A program made the translations under genes and the position numbers. DNA of 64,000 nt from Neurospora tetrasperma FGSC 2508 (lineage: Eukaryota; Ascomycota; Sordariomycetes; Sordariales; Sordariaceae), in NCBI RefSeq assembly GCF_000213175.1, contig NW_009799104.1, positions 1,691,214 through 1,755,213 of the forward strand, in the 5' to 3' direction. Below are positions 1 to 11,012 of the stretch, piece after piece (the first letter of the stretch is position 1; each line of letters begins with the position of its first letter). The notes under the pieces are model-generated. The model was given only the letters and a program-made list of their open reading frames with translations. It made no database searches and was not told the DNA's origin.

Positions 1-940
1 GTAGGGCATTTCTACCTCACTTTCCCGCAGTATTTCCATACACTACATTACCACTCTCTTTTTATATTATTTTGTTGTTGCTCACGGTTCTCGTCTTATC
101 TTCAGGGGCTATTTTCAAACCAAAAAGTTTTGATCAAGGGTACACTTCGGTTAGTGATCACGCAAAATTCCAACAGTGCGGATGCAGCTCACCATGGTAG
201 TGCGGTTAAAACTGGAATATCAGCCATCGCAAGCCATGGCTGACGCCTCACTGGGGAGAAATGCCTAGGGTTGAGCTGGGATTGGATCCCTTTCCCACAT
301 CCACATCATTTCTGACCCATGATTAATTTTCACGTCATGTCTCTGGTCGGCCCAGCGCGCCTCCATCACAGACAGACAGACTGACATGCAGCAAACTGGC
401 AGCTCCCGTCCACTGCCACGATGGATGACTGCCTTTGCCATTATTCCTTCTCGCTTTGGTCCGTCTGAATCCCATCTCGACACCTGTGGCCGCGGCTGGG
501 CTGCACCATGCAGTACCCTTCCGGGAGATCGACAGGCGACCAACAAGCCTGTAAATGCACCCACTGATTATCACCGCAAGTTAAGGTTCCATTCCGACTT
601 GGTCCCTCTGATCTCAAGCACAGCCCAGGACATGACGCTTGGACCCTCCCATCACATTGACAGTTCTTTTCGCCTTTTCGAATTCTTTCCCCCCTTGCTG
701 TTGATTTTCTGGACGAGCCTCCTGAAGCAAGGTCGCGCGTATACATCCCCACTTGGACAGAGGGACGGACGCTGGCGTCTGCATGTCTTGACGTCGAACC
801 CCTGGTCCAGTGCCAGTCCCCCATGCGATGCCAGTCAACGTGCGTAATAAACCTCTCCTGCTGCTGCTCGCCAAGGAATGGCAGCCGAAGCAGCCCAATG
901 TCGTTGTCACATGCATGCCATTCTCGTTCTACACTTTTCA

Positions 941-978
<38 letters not shown>

Positions 979-1891
979 CCCTCTCTAACTTGCCACTCAT
1001 TGTCGGTTGCTTCACTTTACCTAAGCTCTCTTTGTCTTCGCGTTGGACTGCAGGACGGTAGCACATCAGCACACCCTCTTGCCTCCTATTCACCTTTGCT
1101 TCTGTTCGGTCACTACCTACTCAGCCTTCGCCGATTTCGAGCTTGGGCATGGCTAGGAACAAGCATCACAAAGAAAGAGGGATAAGGTCCCCTTGCCCGG
1201 GTGTTAGCAAGATGGTAAATACCTCGCTCGCTTGCTAAAACTGCCAAGATAGCCTTGGCCCGGTTGTGCCATCCTTCATTGGATGTCATCACTTCCAATC
1301 GTACTAGACGCTACCATAGGCGAGTACACTACTAGGAAACGATGGCGATGGCATTGCCACGAACTTTTCATTTGACATACACACCCCTTCTCTTGACGCT
1401 AGCAACAAATGCGTCATTTAAGACGGTCCAGTGGTTCCAGAAGAAAGCCACATTGGATCTATCCGTCGATACCCACATCCATTATAAGAGATTATCATGT
1501 CTCCCACGTGTGCGGATCTTGGCATCATTTTTCCGTCATCAGAAAGCACCGCCTCTTTGTCCTGGACTGGATGTGAAAGAGGAAAAAAAAACAGAAGAGC
1601 CCTGGAAAAAAGTGGAAAGACCCAGACCGGGGAGCCACGAGGGTAGACAATGAAAAAGTCAGCCAAGAACGTGAAAACGTGCGTGCTAGTATCCGAACCG
1701 CACCCAACACATCTGGCCTGTACCGATGCCGTGGCCGCGCTCCCACCTCGTGCCCGAAGCTAGTGGTCACCCCGGCAATTCCGAGGCCTTCTTGGCTCAA
1801 GGATTTCGGCTACGTCTATCCACTCTTTTTATATCTACCTGCCTGGAGATAGGCATAAACTGATGACCCGCATAGCGAGGAGAGATGGGCT
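1..1891. other. Gene-free region
   Basis: No reading frame here has a recognisable domain, and none is supported by splice sites. Base composition is ordinary and CpA is present, so there is no sign of RIP. A T36 tract is the only simple repeat. Confidence 0.6.
943..978. repeat. Poly-T tract (T36)
   Basis: An uninterrupted run of 36 T residues on the plus strand. It inflates Phe/Lys runs in spurious reading frames that cross it. Confidence 0.95.
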
Positions 1892-1899
1892 AAGTATGT

Positions 1900-2242
1900 C
1901 GAGCCGGATAAATCGACTGTGTGCCCAGATGAATCCGCTGTGTGGAGCCCATACAAACTGACAGCCAAGACCCAAAGCTTGGCATCTCTCGCGCCAACTT
2001 TCGCGACCGCAAGTCATCACCAAAATGTCATTGTTTTAACAACGACAACAAGAGCTCAAAACCACCTTTTCTAAAGCGTTGAACTCTCATTCATATACGG
2101 GTACCTCTCCCGGCCCCCTGCACCCCCGGAACTAACCCTAATACCTAACCCTGACTACTAACCCTAATACTAACCTTGGGGGCAGCCCGCGAATACTACA
2201 CAGTCGATTTATCCATCGAACACAGTCGATTTATCCGGTAGC
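1900..2242. mobile_element. hAT-like MITE, 343 bp, 8-bp target duplication
   Basis: A perfect 19-bp inverted repeat (CCGGATAAATCGACTGTGT at 1904-1922, reverse complement at 2220-2238) lies exactly four bases inside each end. The element is bounded on both sides by the direct repeat AAGTATGT (1892-1899 and 2243-2250), which reads as an 8-bp target site duplication. A second copy of the 17-bp core GGATAAATCGACTGTGT lies just inside the right arm (2198-2214, inverted), and a degenerate copy lies inside the left arm near 1928-1943. Subterminal repeats together with an 8-bp duplication are typical of hAT elements. No transposase is present and 343 bp is too short for one, so this would be non-autonomous. 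The ends do not begin with the usual CA of hAT elements, which leaves the superfamily open. Confidence 0.65.
2131..2175 (+). repeat. Interstitial telomere-like (CCCTAA) degenerate array
   Basis: Three CTAACCCT-type units separated by short TAC/GACTA spacers, followed by a CTAACC. The units match the TTAGGG telomere repeat used by Neurospora and most filamentous ascomycetes. The array lies inside the MITE, between its subterminal repeats. Confidence 0.6.
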
Positions 2243-2250
2243 AAGTATGT

Positions 2251-3473
2251 AACGAGTGGCTTACGCCCGGTTCCTTCATGAGATATCTAGACTCACCCAT
2301 ACTTGACAGGCTGACAGCTGCACCAACACTTTCAGTTCCCGTTATCACCAGTTACCCAGCCGTCCGGCAAAAAGTAGGTAACAGACAGATCAACGCCAAG
2401 CCCCAAACTACCTTCATCTGCTGTCCTCATCGGTCCCGCCGTCAAATCTCTCACTTGGCGGCAGAGTGGATGTACGGAAGAACCCGCCAGAATAAGGCTT
2501 GAGGTAAAAGTCATCAAAGAACTAACATGTCTCCAGTCTTCGGCCAAGCATTGGCAGCCCAGAGACCAAGTCGACCAAACCCTCCATGTCGGGGCCGAAA
2601 AACTAACAAAGGGGTTCGGGCCGTGCACTTATTTACCATTCTACCTAGTTTGTTAAACGGCATCCTTTGTTGCTCTTATCCGATCACTCAACAGACACAT
2701 ATCTTGATGGCGGATGGATAATTCGAAAGAACTAATTGTACAGCTTACCTCATGCTTACCTAGCTACTACTGTTGAAAAATTGGTGACATTAGAGTAGTT
2801 GGGTCCATCCCGTGGTTTGAATGGACTGAGAGGTAGAGAAAAGTCTAGTGTAGTAACAACAAAGAACGGAATGAGCCGAAATTGCCTCTACCGTCATCCA
2901 TTCAACCTTTGGGATGGACAATATGGCCCTTAGCCGCTGCTAACGAGTTTACCGGTTAATGATGCTTTGCCTACCTCCCGGTAGATAGCAATCAGGAACG
3001 AAACGATAACCTACTTTTTCAATTTTGCTGTCTCTGTGACACATCTGTCTCTGTAACACATGGATGTCTCGCTATGTGTAACATTGGAGCTTCTCTTATC
3101 AAGTTAGTCTTTCTGTGAAGGTACGACTGGCACGGTATAGTGGACAATGACATCCCCTTTATTGGTTTGGCTGTTGAGTATCCGTATTTCAAACTGCTTG
3201 TTATTGGAACAGCTGGAGTCCTCTGAGATGAATCTGTCACAGTCAAGGGCGTTTCAAACAAGAAACCCAAGTTTGGATCATGTAGCGTATTATATCATGT
3301 CTATCTTCGTCTCTTCTTGGCCTCCCCGTACGTAATGGGGGCATGTGGGTATCAATCCGCATCGTACTCACTAACTAAACATTAATCTTTGCGTTCATCC
3401 CGTCAATATCCTGACTCCGTAGCTCACATCATGCCATCATGCCATCATGACCAGTTCTTGCGCCTCCCCATTT
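2251..3473. other. Gene-free region downstream of the MFS gene
   Basis: Only short reading frames without recognisable content. It holds the presumed 3' flank of the minus-strand transporter. CATCATGCCATCATGCCATCATG at 3427-3449 is a short direct repeat next to the stop codon side. Confidence 0.5.
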
Positions 3474-5214
3474 TCACCGCTTAGCCTCCTCTACCTCCGA
3501 CATCACCGCCCTGCCGACCCTCCTCTTCTTCGTAATGTCCACCATCAGATACACCACACTCAACATCAGTCCAAAAGCCGTCAATCCCACCGCCACCCAG
3601 CAAGCCGCCTTGTAGCCTTTCAGCAACTCCTCCTTGCTCGTGCCTCCCTTGTTCACATACACCTCGGCAGTTGTCGCAAACCCAAGCCCAATCGAAATAC
3701 TGTAATTCACCACCGTGTTGATCAAACTCGCCGCAATTCCCTGATGCCTCCTCCCCACCGCGTTACTCAAAATCACCGTCGACGCCGGGAAAATCATGTC
3801 CATGCCCCACGGCGTGATGAGGTACGTCAAGAAGCTCTGAGTCCAGTAAGTTTGCTCCATCGGGCGGGTAACAAGTAACATGTTTCCCGTGAAAAACGCG
3901 GACATGGCGCACACGACGGTCCATGCGGGACCAATCTTGCCTAGCACGATACCAGTGACGACGGCGGCGACGGCGCCGGACACGGAGACGGGTGAGAAGT
4001 AAGCGGTTGCCATCAGACCCGTCTCGCCGCGGATCTCGAGGAACCACTGCCAGTTGTAGAAGAGCCAGGTACCAAAGGAGCCCCAGCCGCAAGCGAGACA
4101 GCCGAGGACAAAGGCAATGTCGCCCGACTTGAGCGCATCGAGGGGGAGTAACGGGTAGGATGACCAGCGGAGTTCGATCCAGAAGAAAAGGGGGACAAGG
4201 AGGATGCCGATGATGAGCAGGACGTAGGTGTACGGCTCGGACCAACCAACGATTGGCGCCTGGTTCCATGCTATGTTGATTAAGATCAGGGCCGAGACAC
4301 CCACGGTGCCGCCGATAGCGTCGAGTTGTTTGAGCTTGTCGAAGAAGGAGCAGCTGCTTGCGTGAGCGTCGACGCTGTCGGGAATGATGAGCTGCGCGGC
4401 GCCGGCGAGGCAGAGCAGTGCAATGGCAAACGACCAGAAGGCCCAGGGCCACCAGGCAAGCTCAAAGACGCCAGCCATGGCGCAGCCCAGAGCGCAACCG
4501 CCCGGGGCCATGGCGCCAAAGAGGGCGAAGACCATGTGCTTCCGTGGACCATCGGGGTAGCTACCGCCCAGGATGGCGAGGCCGTTGGGAAGGAGAATAG
4601 AAGGGCCGACACCTTGGAAAGCGCCTGGGTTATGTGTCAGCATTTTCATGCGTACAAATGTGAAAAGGGGTAAAGACGAGACACATACGGCACACAATCA
4701 TCATGATATTCCCCGAGTTCGAAAACACCGACAACCCACAGATCATCGTCCAAACCGCATACCACGTATACCCGATCACCAACATCCTCTTGTGCCCAAA
4801 CAAGTCACCCAAGCGGCCGCAGATGAGGATAAAGGTACCGATCGTCAAGGCGTAGGCGGCCAAGTACCAAGCGACGTCGGCGGCAGAAGTGACACCGAAT
4901 TGCCTTCCGATCTCCCTACCGATGCTGAGCGAGGGACCCATGGAAGCCTGCGTCGTGAGCTGGGCGCAGCAAATGATGCCCACAAAAACGATCTCGTGAG
5001 GCAGCGAGAGCTTTGGCGCCAGGAAGGAGTGCGCTTGGGATTGGACGCGGGCCAGATCATCGCGTTGGCCTTGCGCTGCTGCATATTCGAGATCGGTTTC
5101 GTCCAACTCCCCTTCTGATGACGGGCTCGATGAGTCCATTCCCTTCTCGCGGTACCCTTCAGCGTTGAGGTCGGCTGGGTGTCCGCCAGACGCAAGGCGT
5201 GGTGTTGCTGACAT
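3474..5214 (-). CDS. MFS multidrug/aminotriazole-type exporter (DHA2, 14 TM)
   Basis: A proton-coupled major facilitator of the plasma membrane or vacuole, probably an efflux pump for toxic small molecules. There are two exons on the minus strand, 5214-4689 and 4624-3474, with a 64-nt intron (GTATGT...CAG). The joined protein is 558 residues. Residues 1-65 are a hydrophilic, Ser/acidic N-terminus. After this come alternating hydrophobic helices, the A-loop GRLGDLFGHKR (about residue 140) and the motif-C-like segment around RAFQGVGPSILLPNG, then ALFGAMAPGG. These fit the fungal Atr1/DHA2 group, and 14 helices suit the length. The Met at 5214 is the first ATG of the open frame and precedes a normal cytosolic tail. 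A perfect 13-bp palindrome lies 440 bp upstream. The substrate cannot be told from sequence. Family confidence is high, substrate confidence low. Confidence 0.9.
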
Positions 5215-6050
5215 CGTGATCAGAGCGGGCAGTGATTGTCGGAGTGGTTGTCGACTGGCTTTCCTCCACGCGAACTATGCTCTTGTACCCGATTCCTGCT
5301 GCTTTCTCGTTTGTTGGCCTTCGATTCCTTCCAGGGGTTGAGTCGTATCCCAGTCAAGCCAACAGCACCTTCCCGTCAACACGAAGTTGAGGGGTGCAAG
5401 TGGACAGCAAGAGCGTTCAGGAATGCTGGATGGTATTGACCTCAACTCGGGAGGCAAAGTCGATATAGCTGCACTTCACCGACAGTGACATTGTGAATCT
5501 CTCCGATGAGGGGAGGGAAAGACATAAGTACCTCTAATCTAGAGTAGTGTAGATGCAAAACAAAACTCGGAGAGACCCTTGGTGGCTCCGAACCTCAAAG
5601 AATCAATGGTTCCACATGGGAGTTTTCTCTCCTACATAGTGTACCTACCAGGGGGGTGAATCACCCAACAGGGAGTTGCACCGATAGGAAGGTGGATCTT
5701 GGTCGCCATCGCCAGGAACATTTTTAAAACATTGAGGATCTATTCGACCAATCGTCAACTGCTCTGAGTGCCGGGATATCGAAATCCCTTTGTTAGTGGA
5801 GAACACCATGGCTGTACACGTAAAACTCCAGGCGGAGATCTCCAGACGACACCGACACCGGCCCTTATCGCATCAGCTTATCAATCATGACTGATGCTGA
5901 ATGAGGGGAGATGGAGTCGGTCTGTCGCGAACTTGTCATTCTGTTCATGACCAGCGGATCCAGAATCGGGTAAACAGATGGGGCGAACCATAAAATGGCC
6001 GGTGGTTTTTGCAGAGTGGTTGGAGTTTCCAAACAAGGATTTGTCGCTGT
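5215..6050. other. Promoter side of MFS gene / spacer before transposon
   Basis: No gene is seen. This holds the 5' flank of the minus-strand exporter and ends at the TA target site of the next mobile element. CpA density looks normal. Confidence 0.5.
5654..5666. promoter_or_regulatory. Perfect palindrome GGGTGA-A-TCACCC
   Basis: Six-base arms around one central A. It contains TGAATCA, one base away from the TGACTCA site of bZIP factors of the Gcn4/CPC1 type. It lies about 440 bp upstream of the exporter start, so it could be a transcription factor site, but nothing beyond symmetry supports that. Confidence 0.3.
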
Positions 6051-6239
6051 TACAGTAATGTCCCCTGTTATTGCAATACAATTCCTGCAGCGATTTTTCT
6101 AGTAATAAGTGGGGTAGTTGCAATAGATGGAACCTATCTACAGAACTATGTCAGAAATTCCTAAAAAGGCCATTTTCGCATACAAAATCGACTCTGATTC
6201 GAATGATGAACATTTACAAACATTCTCTCCGCCATAGCT

Positions 6240-8160
6240 GTTGTAAGGTAGTTTGAGTTTTATTATCCTACTACTATCTTTCTACCCTTTGTTTTATTTT
6301 TCTTAATGTCTGTATATTTTTAAATGCTAAGTATTTTTTCTCGAGTCTTTAATTGAGTATATTCGTGATATGCTTTACTGTTTTTTTGTTTGTAAGTGTA
6401 GTTATTAGTTTATAAACCTTACTATCGTCCTCCTTTTTTACTGTCTTTTGTTCGTTAAATTGATGCTGCTATTTATTTATAATATTTTGAAGTACTTCTT
6501 TAGTATTTTTAAGTTCTATTAGTACTTGATTCTTGTCCGCAGGGTTTAGAAAATTCTTTAGATTTATCCGATTTTGTACAGGGATATAGTAGTTAATTTC
6601 TTTGAAAAGTCTATTTATATTGTAAAGTATATTAATAGTAAGGTTATTATTAATTTTATTTGTACTTAAAATATTAGAGCGAATCTAGTAGTTGCGAATA
6701 ATTGAAATTTTTACCTTCCTAAATTAGATTTGTAAAGTCTATTTTAGTGCGAGTTTTAGATTTATTTTAGAGAGGGGGGTTATAAGATTGGTTATTAGGG
6801 ATAGTTTAGTGAATTGCTAATATATTTACTTGAGAAAGTGGTAATAGTAATATGCTTTAAAGGTATTGATAATAGCCTAATCTATTAGTTGATATAGTAA
6901 TGTAATGTTGGTGGGGAAGAATAAAATAGTAATATTTTCGGGTGGAGGGGAAAATTGAACTCCTAATTTATATATAGAGAAGTTATTGAGTAAAAGAATG
7001 ATAGGTTCTCTAGGTTTTATACGATTAATATAGGTGTAAAAGGTTTGGAGCTATTTCTTTATAATTTGCCCCATTATTTATGAGTTCTTATTGTTTCGCT
7101 AGACGATTTTGGTGCTACTAAAGTTGAATCTCCTTAATACTAGTAGTTCTTTATACTTTTTAATAGCTTAAATATTAAAAAAGTTATTATTAATATTATT
7201 AGTTGTAAGTATTAGTAATATATGTAATTTATTTTTTCTTAATACTGGGACGAACTTTAATTGTGAAACCAAATGATATTGTATATTACTAATATAATTC
7301 CGTTTTATTTATATTATAACGGTTCCCTTTAGGTATTACTAATACCTTTAATTTAATTTTGCGTATTTCTTCTTATATATATTTGTTGTTGATAGGGGTA
7401 TTGGTAATTTCGCCGTAGAAGCTACGCTCGCGAATGTAGAAGCGTTATTTAAATAAAATATATTATTTTTTTTTCTAAAAGTAGGGTATATATCCTCGTT
7501 AATTAGTTTATAATTATAGGCTTTAGGGTATTCTATTTAGATATCTTATACTTTCTGTTATAAAAGTTCAATAGAAGTACTTAAGCCCTATATTTTAAAA
7601 TTGAGCTACTAGGTATAGAGGAGTTTTTTAAGAATAGGCTATTATTTAATATAGAGACGCTTGCTCTTAGTTTGCGTAGAGCGTTTATTAATGTAAATAA
7701 GCGTTGTGGAATTCTTTTTTTTATTGAGGTATTGAGAGATGGAGTAGTGAGGTATAATGATGCCCTATTTTTTAGTAATGTAATTTAATACTTTTTTGAG
7801 AGACGGGCGAGAAGGTTGCTTGTCCGCCCACTTTTAGAGTTGTAAGCGCTAATCCTAGTTGAGCGTAGCATACTTAAAGATAGGTATAGTAGAAATAAGG
7901 TCAGTTTTTGAGTAATAAAGATGTATTAATAAATTGTATGGGGATAGAGGTTATTAGTAAACGAATTGGGTAAAAGAGTTGTATATAAATGCGGTTGAAG
8001 ATAGGTAAAAAGTGGTGTAAAGAGGTGGGTGCTAAAAGGTAGGAGATTAAGGTTTAGGTATTGGAATTTAACTGAATTTGGAAGATTTTATAACCCTAAC
8101 CCTTCCTTTTGACGGTCTGATGGCGGTCTGTAATATTTGCTTATAGCTGCTGATACCCCT
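6240..8160. other. Strand-asymmetric RIP-mutated AT-rich segment
   Basis: By hand count over 6301-8040 there are about 8 CpA and about 94 TpG on the plus strand, while TpA is abundant. In undamaged DNA the CpA and TpG counts should be similar, since each is the other's complement. C survives in CpG, CpT and CpC contexts. This is C-to-T mutation at CpA, the RIP signature of Neurospora, confined to one strand. Every frame is broken by stops, many of TAA/TAG type expected from former CAA/CAG. The flanking 180 or so bases on each side, still inside the inverted repeats, have ordinary CpA. Confidence 0.85.
8091..8103 (+). repeat. Two telomere-like CCCTAA units
   Basis: TAACCCTAACCCT lies at the inner edge of the transposon's right end, where the RIP-depleted segment begins to give way to normal composition. 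Confidence 0.45.
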
Positions 8161-8338
8161 ATTAGATGCATGAAACCCCTTGTTAGCACCCCTATTTTTG
8201 CAAAAATCTGGCTAATACTATTGTAATTAGTAATTAACAGTCCTAGTATGGGTATATAAATCTTGTACTCAACTGGCTGTGTAATAAGTGGGGTTCTAGC
8301 ATAAGGGGGGGGTTGCAAAAGCAGGGGGCATTACTGTA

Positions 8339-9613
8339 GTATCGATTCTTAGCGAGCTTACTTATGATGTTGAGAGGAACGATCAAAGAAAAGAAAAAGA
8401 AAAGTTTAGTGTAACCTAGCTTATATGGATGTCTCAGGTCGACCTAGCCCAATACGTCCTAAGTTCTGGCCCATGCCCCTGATTTGATGGAGCCTCCCGT
8501 GCGGTACTCGGCACCAATTCCGCTAAAATGGAGTGCCATGCAGATTTGCAACCGTTGTGTGCCGTCACGATCCACGATGTTTTGATATCGGAAAACAACC
8601 TTCAATCTGACATATAAAAAGACAAGAAATGTAAAACTGAGGTGCTGGTCGAGGATATCAGTATCAGATAGGATGTCCCCCTGTGAAACTCTAATGAACG
8701 ACGGGGTAGGTGGCACCCAGGTAGACGCAAGTGGCCCGGGAGCCTGGTACTCTATCATGCAGGCAAGATGCTATTAACGCCGTCCAGGTCTGGAAGGAAT
8801 TCGCTGTTCTTCCTTATGACGAAGAGCTTACAATCCGGCTCCATACCGGTAGGCCCCATTGAAGCGGCTGACCAAAGCATTATGAAATTATACAACTTCA
8901 TCGCAAATCAGCTAGTGTATGTTATGTACACTAGGACCCGTTCAGCTTTGTGAACAAGCAGGCATCACACCTCCCCCAAGTCGCCAATAACCTCACATCA
9001 AGCGCCAACATTGATAGCTCCCGAGCGACTTGCACGCCGACATGCCTTGTATCATCTTCTCCTCAATATCGGCTACGCTATCAAGCCGTCGGATCGAAGT
9101 TCAATCACAAATGTCCAATTGTTGACCTTCGTACCAGAAGTGTGTGAATAGCCATCTCCAGGCGTTATTAGTCCGTGGAACATTCTCGGTCTGAACATTA
9201 CGTACACCCCTAGAGATGGAGACTGTGTGCGTAGTTGCCCAAGCATTTGACCAAGAAAAGGGGTCTCAGTGCATGCGGAAACGAACTGATTACAATAAGC
9301 TTGGATAAGAAAAACTACCGGTCTTACTTACAGTATCTATTCCACCAGAACGCAACGCCTCTTGACCTGTGAGCTATGTACCTGACCCTGCGCCGAATTT
9401 AATCCGTAAAGTCGAAAGTTGATTAGAAAAAATATAGGTAAGCTCCCGTCAAAGCACCCATTCCAAACTCCGCTGTGTACCATTCCGGAGCATCTGGCCT
9501 TGCTCTTACAGGCCTTGATTATGATTATAGGCCGAATCTGTTGTTGAACCGTTGATGCTGTTGTCTCTCGGACATACCCGGGCCAGTATCCTAACGGTTA
9601 GCACTGGTTCGAA
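8339..9613. other. Region without a resolved gene
   Basis: A 99-codon minus-strand frame (8758-8459) contains what looks like a good 3' splice site near 8614 (polypyrimidine run then TATGTCAG), so an unrecognised gene or relic may exist here. I could not find a convincing donor or start, and the residues match no family I know. The rest is non-coding and downstream of the coiled-coil gene. Confidence 0.3.
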
Positions 9614-11012
9614 CTAAGCCTGTGTCTGTCCCTCTGCTTCTGGCCCCTTGTCCTGCTTTCTTCTTTTATCATGCTCTCCAAGACCTGAGCTAGCGGCACT
9701 CTCGCCAACCTTCACCTCGTCGTCCGGTACACCAACCGCGATGCTGCTGATTGCACTGACCACTCTCGGTCGTTCCGCTCTTGCCGTAGGATCAGCATCC
9801 CTCGGCGCAGCAATGCTGACACCGCCGGTGGCAGCAGTACTAGCAGTAACACTAACGCTGGCAGTGGTACTAGTACTGTCGCTCCGGGTCCGCGGGGCTA
9901 GTGACCCTGCACCGCCTTGGCTTGCGCGGCTAGCATCGCTAGCCCGTCGCTCGCGGACCATGCGTTCCAACTCCCGGACTCGTCGTTTCAGCGCTTCATT
10001 CTCTCTCTTCACAGACTCCAGTTCGCTACGATAGAAGGCCGTCTCCTCATAGCGAGGGGTTCCTGGCAAGATAGCTGGAGAATGGTCACTAGTGGGGATC
10101 GATCCGGGCGTTGCAGCCGTTGAATGAAATGCACCGGACAGGCGATGGGCGAAATAGTTGACCGTCGAAGGATCGCCAGGGTTCGATGAGGGTGTGAAAC
10201 TGTGCATCGGAAGAGCACCCGAGTAGCTGCCCATGAAGTGAGCAGAGGATGGTGATCCTGCCTGACTCCGTCTGGAAGCAGCACTATTCTGCCTGCTCAA
10301 GCTGATACCGCCGATGGGGAGCGGTTGGGTTGGGCGAATCGGGGCAGGCGACGAGATACCAGTGAGCGATGTCGAGATAGAACCGGCGTTGGCTGTGAGG
10401 CTGCGCGTGCTGGCGCTAGAAGATGTACGATTGTGCATGCTAACCCGATGATGGGACAGTCCTGGAGCACCGGATCCCACATACGCGTCGCCAATCGGTA
10501 CGGATTCAGCACCCGAAACGCTAGCTGAAGCCGAGGAAGCATTCGAGATGACGGATGCATTCGAGACAACCGATGCGTTCTGCGCAGCGCGGAGCATGCT
10601 GAGTTCACGACTGAGGCGGTTGACCTGCACCAACGCAAGAGCCGTCAGCTACTGAGTATCCGAGATATTGGAGGAGGTCTAAACATACCACTGCCTCTTG
10701 TTCCTTTTCCAGTTGCAAATGCAGATCGGCGGCGGTCAGGGGACGGGGATGTCGTGTTGGTCCGGGACCAGGATCAACGCCCGCGTTGTCTTTCATGGCG
10801 ATGCTGGCAGGTAGATAGTGAGGAGAAGGCAGCGAAGGCGAGGATACAGCGTTGTTGACGGCGGGCTGGTTCGAAGGGAGAATGTTCAGAGCGGGCGAGT
10901 TGGATACTGGAGGGGGAGGCCCGGCCATCTGCTGTGAAGCTGCTTCAGAGCCTGTTTGGTTTTGCGAAGCCGTTTGCGAGGCCGTCGTCTGAGGAGCTGT
11001 TTGCGAGGACAT
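9614..11012 (-). CDS. Conserved Ser-rich coiled-coil protein, function unknown
   Basis: Two exons on the minus strand, 11012-10689 and 10624-9614, with a 64-nt phase-0 intron (GTATGT...CAG), giving 444 residues. The start is the first ATG of the frame; upstream codons are open only to a GTG. The N-terminus is Gln/Ser/Thr-rich and disordered. A conserved-looking helical block spans the splice junction (LQLEKEQEAV then VNRLSRELSMLRAAQN, about residues 96-126). Long Ser/Ala-rich disorder follows. A second strong heptad block (about residues 300-345, RSELESVKRENEALKRRV then RELERMVRERR) looks like a dimeric coiled coil. The tail is Ser/Thr/Ala-rich with charged residues at the end. No catalytic domain is seen. 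The two helical blocks suggest a scaffold, but I assign no function. Confidence 0.8.

Larger units (their letters stand above)
6053..8336. mobile_element. pogo/Tc1-like DNA transposon relic with RIP-mutated interior
   Basis: The ends are inverted copies: CAGTAATGTCCCCTG at 6053-6067, and CAGTAATGCCCCCTG read on the minus strand from 8336 to 8322. The similarity runs to 24 bases (ending TTGCAA) with three mismatches. The element is flanked by TA on each side (6051-6052 and 8337-8338), the target duplication of the Tc1/mariner/pogo superfamily, and CAGT ends suit the pogo/Fot group. A 13-bp direct repeat GTAATAAGTGGGG lies near both ends (6102-6114 and 8281-8293). At 2284 bp the size fits an autonomous element with one transposase, but no open frame survives. 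The interior is saturated with C-to-T changes in CpA context. An alternative is a short MITE with a second, RIP-mutated element nested in it. Confidence 0.7.
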
